Position numbers and translations under genes: made by a program | NCBI GenBank assembly: GCA_021785095.1 | Contig: JAJYGM010000743.1 | Span: 1-7,217 of the forward strand | From: Actinomycetes bacterium | GTDB lineage: Bacteria; Actinomycetota; Acidimicrobiia; Acidimicrobiales; Bog-793 | Reading direction: 5' to 3' | DNA: 7,217 bases | Shown here: in pieces, positions 1 to 4,451 of the stretch | Layout: each line of letters opens with the position of its first letter | Position numbering within the stretch: position 1 is the stretch's first letter | Notes under the pieces: model-generated | The model's input: the letters and a program-made list of their open reading frames with translations, nothing else | Databases searched by the model: none | What the model was told of the DNA's origin: nothing

Positions 1-107
1 AAGCGACTCTGAGCGGGGCGTAGCCGAGCGCCCTGGGGCCGAAGTCGCCACGAGGGACGACCGCGGTGGCATGGGCGTTGTGGTGGAAGCCGCGCTCAGA
101 GTCGCTT
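1..107. repeat. 15-bp perfect inverted repeat enclosing 77 bp
   Basis: AAGCGACTCTGAGCG at 1-15 is the exact reverse complement of CGCTCAGAGTCGCTT at 93-107. The next inner pair (16 and 92) does not match. The left arm begins at the window edge, so the repeat may extend further left and flanking target duplications cannot be tested. The 77-bp interior has no convincing gene, although it is open in at least one frame on each strand. It could be the ends of a small non-autonomous mobile element, a dispersed repeat, or a long-loop hairpin downstream of a gene outside the window. The repeat itself is certain; its meaning is not. Nothing else is recognisable between 108 and 200. Confidence 0.6.
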
Positions 108-200
108 AGGGTTGCAGAGACGCTCTTCCGGGAACTCCTCCCTGACTCCCCGTTTGGCCCGATCCACCCACGGAAGGTTCCCTCGTCGCCTCGGCTGGTA

Positions 201-449
201 TTAGCCGGGATTCTGCAGGTAGCTGCGGTATGAGGCCAGCGCCAGGCCGAAGCGGGACTGAAAGGTGCGCAGGCTGGTGAGGGAGAGCGCCGAAACGGTG
301 CGGAAGTGCGCGATGAGGGCGTCGACATCGAACCCCCGCACCTTCGGGGCTTCCCAGCTCCCATTGATTTCGAGGATCTGCGACACGGCAGCCCTGTGGG
401 CGCGCGTTGTGACCTTGGGCATGAGCTTCTGGTTCACCACCCCATACAC
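201..449 (-). CDS. Small hypothetical protein, possibly a gene remnant
   Basis: No family is recognised. The frame gives 82 aa from GTG at 449, or 73 aa from ATG at 422 (starting MPKVTTRAHR); neither start has a clear Shine-Dalgarno sequence. Codon use is strongly G/C at third positions, as in the neighbouring real genes, and the residue mix (isolated hydrophobics, aromatics, balanced charge) looks like a folded helical protein. There is no signal peptide or membrane segment and no cysteine. The C-terminal part (TSLRTFQSRFGLALASYRSYL, around residues 58-78) loosely recalls the second helix-turn-helix of AraC-type regulators, which is too weak for a call. It follows the TetR gene on the same strand, 12 bases after that stop and in the same reading frame, so it could be a co-transcribed small gene or the tail of a decayed larger gene. 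Confidence 0.45.
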   Translation of the reverse strand: MYGVVNQKLMPKVTTRAHRAAVSQILEINGSWEAPKVRGFDVDALIAHFRTVSALSLTSLRTFQSRFGLALASYRSYLQNPG

Positions 450-461
450 TTCGCAATCCGG

Positions 462-1046
462 TCACCCCCTGGCTTGCGAGCCGCCGGAGCCAGATCGTAG
501 GAGCACTTCTGCGCCGCGTCGGGCCGGCTCGACCACACCGTGATCGCTATCGAGGTAGGCGCTCGCCATGGCACCGTCGTACAGGGCTACCAGAACGTCG
601 ACCAGCCAGGGGGCTTCACCGAGCGCGCCGATGGACTTCGAAAAGGTATCGCGGACACGTTTGCGGTGGTGGCCGACCTGTTCTTGGACCGGTCCCGGTC
701 GGGGGAACTCAGCGGCCGCGTTGATGAACGGGCACCCTCGATACCCCGGGTCGGCCACCCTTTCGGCGAGGACGTCGAAGGCGGCCAGGATCCCGGAGGG
801 CGGAGCGCCGCCCAAGTCGGCCACGCGCTGCTCCACTGCGGCCGCCCACCAGGCGCTCTGCCGTTCCAGGTATTGGGCGACGAGATCCTCCTTGCAGGCG
901 AAGTGGGCGTAAAGGGTGGCCTTGGCGACGCCGGCTTCGGCGATCACCCGGTCGATACCGACCGCGTGGATGCCCTCCGCGTAGAACAGACTGCTAGCGA
1001 CTTGGATCAGGCGCTCTCGAGCCGTCGGTGAGGTCGTCGCCACCAC
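462..1046 (-). CDS. TetR/AcrR-family transcriptional repressor
   Basis: A 194-aa DNA-binding regulator, normal length for the family. The N-terminal TetR helix-turn-helix is clear at about residues 8-55: ARERLIQVASSLFYAEGIHA, then the recognition region with GVAKATLYAHFACKEDLV. The C-terminal ligand domain carries RGCPFINAAAEFPRPGP (about 103-119), a motif common in one large TetR subgroup. Cysteines are at 51 and 105; C105 in that motif could be redox- or electrophile-reactive, which is inference. The frame stays open to 1160, but the upstream part runs through the operator and is not protein-like, so GTG at 1046 is chosen (GTG at 1043 is equally possible). No strong ribosome site is seen. 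It is divergent from the peroxiredoxin/DsbA/HAD genes and probably represses both them and itself through the palindrome 25 bases upstream. Confidence 0.9.
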   Translation of the reverse strand: MVATTSPTARERLIQVASSLFYAEGIHAVGIDRVIAEAGVAKATLYAHFACKEDLVAQYLERQSAWWAAAVEQRVADLGGAPPSGILAAFDVLAERVADPGYRGCPFINAAAEFPRPGPVQEQVGHHRKRVRDTFSKSIGALGEAPWLVDVLVALYDGAMASAYLDSDHGVVEPARRGAEVLLRSGSGGSQARG

Positions 1047-1064
1047 AGCAGGATAGCGCTGGGA

Positions 1065-1093
1065 TGGCGGCAGACAGACCTGTCTGTTATAGT
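1065..1093 (+). promoter_or_regulatory. Predicted promoter of the peroxiredoxin operon
   Basis: TATAGT at 1088-1093 matches the -10 consensus at 5 of 6 positions. The -35 region at the right distance (TGGCGG, 1065-1070) is poor. The operator fills the spacer between them, the usual place for TetR-type repression. The resulting leader would run about 110 bases to ATG 1213. The leader has no convincing upstream gene or riboswitch. The poor -35 leaves the call uncertain. Confidence 0.4.
1071..1086. promoter_or_regulatory. TetR operator palindrome CAGACAGACCTGTCTG
   Basis: This is a perfect inverted repeat with 7-bp arms (CAGACAG / CTGTCTG) around a 2-bp centre (AC). Length and symmetry fit the short operators bound by TetR-family dimers. 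It lies 24 bases from the repressor GTG start and 126 bases before the peroxiredoxin ATG, touching -10-like hexamers on both strands, so a bound repressor would block transcription both ways. The palindrome is observed directly; binding by this TetR protein is inferred from position. Confidence 0.8.
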
Positions 1094-1114
1094 GGTCAGG
1101 TGGAGTCGTATGAA
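1086..1114 (-). promoter_or_regulatory. Predicted promoter of the tetR gene
   Basis: Reading the minus strand, TTCATA (1114-1109) serves as a moderate -35 box (4 of 6 to TTGACA) and TATAAC (1091-1086) as the -10 box (5 of 6 to TATAAT), with a 17-bp spacer. Transcription would begin near 1079, inside the operator palindrome, giving a leader of about 30 bases before GTG 1046. This would explain autorepression. It is prediction only. Confidence 0.5.
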
Positions 1115-1212
1115 GTGGGCCTTCCTTGGGAGGACCCGATTCTGCCCCGGTCCGGCTCAATCGAATCGCTCAGACTCCGCCGCGGGCCTCTCACATCCGA
1201 AGAGGAGTCCAG

Positions 1213-1755
1213 ATGAGCCCGGAGGCAGGGGGAGGGATGCGGTCGGTACCGCTCCCGACCAAACCAGCACCGCCTCTCGAAGTGAGCCTGGTAGGCGGCG
1301 GACGGTTCGTGCTGGCGGAGCGAAAGCCAGAGCGCTTCACCCTGATCGTCTTCTACCGGGGATGGCACTGCCCCATCTGCCGCGGCTATCTCGCACAGCT
1401 GGACCGGGCTGTCGGCGAACTCGCCGCGCTCGGGGTGGAAGTGGTCGCGGTGAGCGGTGACGGCGAGGCGCGTGCCCGTCGCAGCGCCACCGAATGGAAG
1501 CTCGAGCGTCTGGACCTAGGCTTCGGCCAGAGCGTGGCCTCGATGCGGGAGTGGGGCCTGTTCGTTTCCAAAGGTGTCAAGGAACCGGAACCCGAGCTGT
1601 TCGGGGAGCCGGGGATCTACTTGGTCCGTGCCGATGGAACGATCTACATGGCCGCTCTCAACTCCATGCCCGCGGCTCGGCCGCGCGTCGAGGACCTGGT
1701 CGGGGCGATCCGATTCTTCGTCGAGCGCGACTATCCCCCCCGAGGCGAGGCGTGA
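1213..1755 (+). CDS. Peroxiredoxin-like AhpC/TSA-family (redoxin) protein
   Basis: A 180-aa cytosolic thioredoxin-fold protein expected to reduce peroxides or act as a thiol oxidoreductase. The active site is FYRGWHCPICRGYL (residues 47-60), with C53 and C56 in a CPIC arrangement after a beta strand (TLIVFYRG), as in the peroxiredoxin-like group of the AhpC/TSA superfamily. Later family-like blocks are VEVVAVSGDGEARARRS (about 75-91) and GIYLVRADGTIYMAALNSMP (about 134-153); the C-terminus (RDYPPRGEA) also fits my memory of close relatives. ATG 1213 is chosen for its AGAGGAG ribosome site at 1201-1207; ATG 1237 also follows a purine-rich stretch and would drop eight residues. It is first in the plus-strand operon, divergent from tetR. 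Its stop overlaps the next start (TGATG), so the two are translationally coupled and probably work together. The physiological substrate is not shown by the sequence. Confidence 0.88.
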   Translation: MSPEAGGGMRSVPLPTKPAPPLEVSLVGGGRFVLAERKPERFTLIVFYRGWHCPICRGYLAQLDRAVGELAALGVEVVAVSGDGEARARRSATEWKLERLDLGFGQSVASMREWGLFVSKGVKEPEPELFGEPGIYLVRADGTIYMAALNSMPAARPRVEDLVGAIRFFVERDYPPRGEA

Positions 1756-2474
1756 TGGCTGACCTCGATTTCTACTTCGACCCGGTGTGCCCCTTTGCCT
1801 GGATCACCAGTAAGTGGGTGCGCCTCGTGGCCGGCCAGCTGGGATGCCAGGTCGAGTGGCGCTTCATCTCGCTGCGACTGCTGAACGACGAGGTGGACTA
1901 CTCCACCCACTTCCCAGCCGGTTATGAGCGCGGCCACAGCGCTGGGCTCCAGTTGCTCCGGGTCGCCGCGGCCGTCCGCGCGGTACGCGGATCGGACGCC
2001 GTTGGACCGTTGTACGCCGCCTACGGGGCGGAGATCTTCGACTCGACCCCGGGCCGCCAGCAGGATCTGCATCGCGACGCGGGAGCATTCGTGGCACCGA
2101 TCCTAGGCGAACTCGGCCTTCCCGTCGAGCTGGCCGAGGCCGTCTCCGACAGCTCCTTCGATGCCGAGATCCGGGAGGAGACCGACCACGCTCTCTCGCT
2201 CACCGGGAGGGATGTGGGCACACCGATCCTGCACTTCGACCCGCCCGGGGGCACCGCGCTTTTCGGCCCCGTCATAAGCCGGCTGCCGGAATCCTCAGAG
2301 GCGGTCGCCCTGTGGGAACACGTGGTAGCCCTGGCGCGCTTCGGCGGCTTCGCCGAGCTCAAGCGCTCGCTTCGGGAGACTCCGCAGCTGCGGGCCTTCG
2401 GCCTTACCGAGGGCGAGGTTGGGGTCGAGGAGGACTGGCAGCAGGGACACCGCCGTGAAACCGTGGGTTCGTGA
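1755..2474 (+). CDS. DsbA-family thioredoxin-fold protein, Rv2466c-like (mycothiol-dependent nitroreductase family)
   Basis: A 239-aa protein with no signal peptide, so cytosolic. It begins with the thioredoxin strand and active site DLDFYFDPVCPFAWITSKW (residues 3-21), followed by a helical insertion and the second half of the fold: VGTPILHF with cis-proline P157, then ALFGPVISRLP (168-178). These blocks match Mycobacterium tuberculosis Rv2466c as I recall it (FWFDPLCPWCWITSRW; VGTPTIHV; FFGPVLSKIP), a mycothiol-dependent reductase of nitro compounds induced by oxidative stress. Here the motif is CPFA: nucleophile C12 is present but the resolving cysteine is replaced by A15, so a monothiol mechanism using mycothiol is likely. 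The tail is about 25-30 residues longer than Rv2466c and acidic/polar. ATG 1755 overlaps the upstream stop by one base, and GAGGCGAGG lies just before it. Family is confident; substrate is not known. Confidence 0.85.
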   Translation: MADLDFYFDPVCPFAWITSKWVRLVAGQLGCQVEWRFISLRLLNDEVDYSTHFPAGYERGHSAGLQLLRVAAAVRAVRGSDAVGPLYAAYGAEIFDSTPGRQQDLHRDAGAFVAPILGELGLPVELAEAVSDSSFDAEIREETDHALSLTGRDVGTPILHFDPPGGTALFGPVISRLPESSEAVALWEHVVALARFGGFAELKRSLRETPQLRAFGLTEGEVGVEEDWQQGHRRETVGS

Positions 2475-2543
2475 GCGCTCCGGGCGCAGGGAATGCCGCG
2501 TTCCATCCACCAGTAGGAGTCGGCGCGAGCTGATCGTAGTGCC

Positions 2544-3236
2544 GTGAGCGCTCGCGCCCGCCGTCCTCGGGCTGTAGCCTTCGACGTCATCGGTACCCTC
2601 TTCGACCTCTCGGTCCTACGTCCCCAATTCGACCGCCTCGGACTGCCGCCCCACGCCCTGGAGTGGTGGTTCGCAGTACTACTCCGCGACGGATTCGCTC
2701 TGAGTGCCGCGGGCGGGGCCACGACCTTCGCGAAGGTCGCCACCGTGGCTCTGGCCGAGGTGTCGCGCGCGGCAGGCTGCCCGCTTCCGCCCGGAGCCGA
2801 CCGGGGGCTGATCGCCGCATGCTCCGAGTTGCCCGCCCATTCAGATTCCGCAGTGGCACTCCAGCTTTTGCGCGGCGCCGAGGTCCCGGCCGTGGCCCTT
2901 TCCAACGGTAGCGTGGCCATCACCACCGCACTCCTCGATCTGGCTGGGCTGAGGTCACTTGTCTCTGGGGTGCTGTCGGTCGAAGGCGCCCGGCACTGGA
3001 AGCCTCGGCCCGAGCCCTATCGGTACGCGGCGTCAGAACTTGCCGTCGAACCTAGCCAGCTCGCGATGGTCGCTGTCCATCCCTGGGACCTCCACGGCGC
3101 CGCCACCGCCGGCCTCGTGACCGGCTGGGTGAACCGGGGCGGGGGACCCTATCCTGAAGTCTTCTCCCGCCCGCACGTCGAAGCACCGAGCCTCGACGGC
3201 GCTGTCTACCAGCTTCTCCGCCTCCCGGAGTGCTGA
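2544..3236 (+). CDS. HAD-superfamily hydrolase, haloacid dehalogenase type II-like
   Basis: A 230-aa cytosolic hydrolase. All four HAD motifs are visible: motif I VAFDVIGTLFD (nucleophile D14), motif II VALSNGS (S120, N121), motif III lysine in HWKPRPEPY (K153), and motif IV MVAVHPWDLHGAATAG (D182). The second aspartate of the phosphatase DxD signature is isoleucine here (DVIGT), and the LSNGS and WVNR (195-198) blocks are typical of L-2-haloacid dehalogenases, so carbon-halogen or related hydrolysis is more likely than phosphate release. No other start is possible: an in-frame stop lies at 2514 and the only candidate is GTG 2544. The nearest ribosome-like site (TAGGAGT, 2514-2520) is too far upstream, so initiation may be weak. 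It is 69 bases after the DsbA-like gene in the same direction and probably co-transcribed. The substrate is unknown; detoxification of an electrophilic organic compound would fit the neighbours. Confidence 0.85.
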   Translation: MSARARRPRAVAFDVIGTLFDLSVLRPQFDRLGLPPHALEWWFAVLLRDGFALSAAGGATTFAKVATVALAEVSRAAGCPLPPGADRGLIAACSELPAHSDSAVALQLLRGAEVPAVALSNGSVAITTALLDLAGLRSLVSGVLSVEGARHWKPRPEPYRYAASELAVEPSQLAMVAVHPWDLHGAATAGLVTGWVNRGGGPYPEVFSRPHVEAPSLDGAVYQLLRLPEC

Positions 3237-3271
3237 ACGCGCTCCACGGTCACGCCGGGCGACGACCGGAC

Positions 3272-3286
3272 GGCCCAAGGCGGGCC
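3272..3286 (+). terminator. Weak hairpin downstream of the HAD gene
   Basis: GGCCC (3272-3276) pairs with GGGCC (3282-3286) around a 5-base loop, 35 bases after the HAD stop. There is no T-run. The stem is short and such pairings occur by chance in GC-rich DNA, so this is only a possible transcription end for the peroxiredoxin operon. The rest of the 267-bp gap between the convergent genes (3237-3503) holds no gene that I can see. Confidence 0.25.
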
Positions 3287-3313
3287 TCGCGCCCCGTCAG
3301 TGGACGAGATCTC

Positions 3314-3339
3314 CGGTGGCGCCCTACGGTGGCGTCCTA
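3314..3339. repeat. Two-copy 13-bp tandem repeat
   Basis: CGGTGGCGCCCTA (3314-3326) is followed directly by CGGTGGCGTCCTA (3327-3339), 12 of 13 bases identical. It lies in the non-coding gap between convergent genes. It is probably a slippage product; no function is evident. Confidence 0.6.
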
Positions 3340-3503
3340 GGTTAAGCCAAGCTCACCCTGGCGCTCGCACTCCTGCCGAGTGGAGCGGTTGCTTCGGCCG
3401 GTGGTCACCTCCGCTCCCCAGTCCTCTCGCGGAGGGTCGGCCACATCCCTGCCCCCGGTGCGCCAGCACCCCTCCACGCCTGCCCTGCGTGTCCACGGCG
3501 GGT

Positions 3504-3536
3504 TCAGGTGCGGGCTCCCTGAGCCCGACCACCTGA
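3504..3536 (-). terminator. Long hairpin spanning the merR stop codon
   Basis: TCAGGTG (3504-3510) pairs with CACCTGA (3530-3536), and CGGGCTC (3511-3517) pairs with GAGCCCG (3521-3527), leaving a 3-base loop and a 2-base bulge (3528-3529): 14 base pairs in all. The stem includes the last ten codons and the TGA stop of the minus-strand MerR gene. No T-run follows, so it would be a U-less terminator or a 3'-end stabilising structure, possibly also blocking read-through from the convergent HAD operon. The structure is clear; its role is inferred. Confidence 0.5.
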
Positions 3537-3938
3537 CCGCGCTGCGGCCGCGGCATGCTCGACGATGCTGCAGAAGCGGCCTTCCTCGGCGACGAGCTCA
3601 TCGGCCCTGGCCTTCAGCGCGACCAGCTCGGCTCGTAGCGCCACCAACTCGCCGATCCGCCGGTCGAGGTCGGCAACCTGAGTGCTGAGGACCGAAAGGA
3701 CGTAGTCACAGGGGCGCTCACCACGTTCCCTGAAGGAGATGATCTCGCGGATCTCGTTCAGGGTGAAGCCGAGGCGTTGGGCGGTCCTGATGAACGCCAG
3801 CCGCGCCTGGGCCTCCCCGCCATAGTCGCGATAGCCGGAGGCCAGTCGTGGCGGGTCGGGGAGTAGGCCGCGAGCTTCGTAGAATCTGACCGTCTTCGGG
3901 TTCACCCCGGCCCGTGCGGCGAGCTCGCCGATTCGCAT
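3504..3938 (-). CDS. MerR-family heavy-metal-responsive transcriptional regulator
   Basis: A 144-aa dimeric activator. The N-terminal winged helix-turn-helix is typical: MRIGELAARAGVNPKTVRFYEARGLLP (1-27), then SGYRDYG (34-40) and the second helix pair AFIRTAQRLGFTLNEIREII (48-67). A long dimerisation helix follows (about 81-118). Cysteines occur only at 77 (RGERPCDYV) and 123 (GRFCSIVEHA). By position these correspond roughly to C79/C82 and C124/C126 of ZntR/MerR, while the middle cysteine of the metal loop (C117 in MerR, C112 in CueR) is absent. This suggests a thiophilic metal bound between subunits, but not which one. Start ATG 3938 overlaps the HMA gene stop (TGATG), so the sensor is co-translated with the chaperone and is under its own target promoter, giving positive autoregulation. 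The frame stays open far upstream, but that part is the shadow of the HMA gene. Confidence 0.93.
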   Translation of the reverse strand: MRIGELAARAGVNPKTVRFYEARGLLPDPPRLASGYRDYGGEAQARLAFIRTAQRLGFTLNEIREIISFRERGERPCDYVLSVLSTQVADLDRRIGELVALRAELVALKARADELVAEEGRFCSIVEHAAAAARSGGRAQGART

Positions 3939-4165
3939 CAGCTGGACAGGCTGGTCTCGACCGGCCGGTAGCCGATCTCGCTGAGCGCCGCCTTCAGGCT
4001 GGCCTCGTCGATCGACTGCTCGTCGTAGTGCACCTGTACCTGGTTGCTTGCCGCATCCGCCCTGACCCGCAGCACCCCGTCCAGTCTGGTCAGCCGGGCC
4101 GAGATAGTGCGCTCGCATCCCTCGCAGTGGATCTCTTCGACGGTGATCGTTGCCTTCCTGGCCAT
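3938..4165 (-). CDS. HMA-domain heavy-metal chaperone (CopZ/MerP-like, cytosolic)
   Basis: A 75-aa protein made of a single heavy-metal-associated ferredoxin-like domain. The metal site is IHCEGCERTI with C14 and C17 (CxxC). The following LTRLDGVLRVRADAASNQVQVHYD and LKAALSEIGYRPVE blocks fit the alternating beta-alpha-beta pattern of CopZ, Atx1 and MerP. No signal peptide, so it works in the cytosol, unlike periplasmic MerP. It probably hands a soft metal ion such as Cu(I) to the divergently encoded ATPase. ATG 4165 is fixed by an excellent ribosome site, GGAGGT (4176-4171), five bases upstream; the frame continues upstream into the promoter, which is not coding. The stop overlaps the start of the MerR gene. 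The leading GMTC seen in many copper chaperones is IHC here, so metal identity is open. Confidence 0.92.
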   Translation of the reverse strand: MARKATITVEEIHCEGCERTISARLTRLDGVLRVRADAASNQVQVHYDEQSIDEASLKAALSEIGYRPVETSLSS

Positions 4166-4193
4166 GGGGGACCTCCAAGTGGCTGTCCCGATC

Positions 4194-4225
4194 AATCTAA
4201 ACCATCCTCCTCGATGGAAGGTCAA
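4194..4225 (-). promoter_or_regulatory. MerR-type promoter of the HMA-merR transcript with 22-bp operator
   Basis: On the minus strand TTGACC (4225-4220) is the -35 box and TAGATT (4199-4194) the -10 box, with a 20-bp spacer (19 bp if TTAGAT is used). Such over-long spacing is the mark of promoters that MerR proteins activate by DNA distortion. The spacer holds an imperfect dyad (4222-4201) that starts ACCTTCCATC and ends GGATGGT, with 7 of 11 pairs matching. It shares 17 of 22 positions with the operator before the ATPase. Transcription should start close to 4187, giving a short leader with the GGAGGT site. Confidence 0.75.
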
Positions 4226-4397
4226 GGCGGAGATGAGACCCTCCCGCGAGGCGGCGAAGGGCAACCGCTGCCGCGACTGAGCGTCCCCCGGGCTCGCCCT
4301 TTACGTCCACGTGGCGCTCGCCCGCCTCCTGCGCTGACCAGAGAGACCACCAATCAAGCGCCGGAGGAGATCCGCTGCCGCCTTCACCGGTTGCGGC

Positions 4398-4429
4398 TTG
4401 ACCTTCCATCTAGATAGAAGGTGTACCGT
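4398..4429 (+). promoter_or_regulatory. MerR-type promoter of the ATPase gene with 22-bp operator
   Basis: TTGACC at 4398-4403 is the -35 box; a weak -10 (TACCGT, 4424-4429) follows a 20-bp spacer. The operator at 4401-4422 is nearly perfect: outer arms ACCTTC / GAAGGT and an inner palindrome ATCTAGAT, with one mismatched pair (10 of 11 pairs match). This resembles the ACCTTCC...GGAAGGT operators of CueR and related metal sensors. A strong ribosome site GGAGGAGGT (4435-4443) follows, before ATG 4452. Regulation by the adjacent MerR protein is inferred. Between this and the divergent promoter, 4226-4397 shows no gene. Confidence 0.8.
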
Positions 4430-4451
4430 CGCCCGGAGGAGGTGCCACACC

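Noticed and set aside
1047..1160. Longer N-terminus for the TetR protein
   Set aside because: It would translate through the operator palindrome and promoter boxes and is not family-like; TetR proteins usually begin 5-15 residues before the first helix, as with GTG 1046.
1173..1209. Competing stems GACTCC/GGAGTC and CCTCT/AGAGG that would hide the peroxiredoxin ribosome site, suggesting a riboswitch
   Set aside because: Stems of 5-6 bp are expected by chance in GC-rich leaders, and no known riboswitch core is visible.
1126..1212. Longer N-terminus for the peroxiredoxin-like protein
   Set aside because: The extra 29 residues do not resemble the family, and ATG 1213 has a well-placed AGAGGAG site.
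2490..2504. Near-palindrome GGAATGCCGCGTTCC between the DsbA-like and HAD genes
   Set aside because: Short, with one mismatch, and not followed by a T-run or linked to promoter boxes; not enough to call an operator or terminator.
2021..2926. Long open frame of 301 codons on the minus strand
   Set aside because: It lies antisense to the DsbA-like and HAD genes, is rich in Ser/Arg/Ala/Pro without fold-like patterning, and matches no family; it is a shadow of GC-rich coding DNA.
4398..4451. TTG 4398 as the ATPase start
   Set aside because: The TTG is the beginning of the -35 box of the MerR-type promoter; ATG 4452 has a strong ribosome site.
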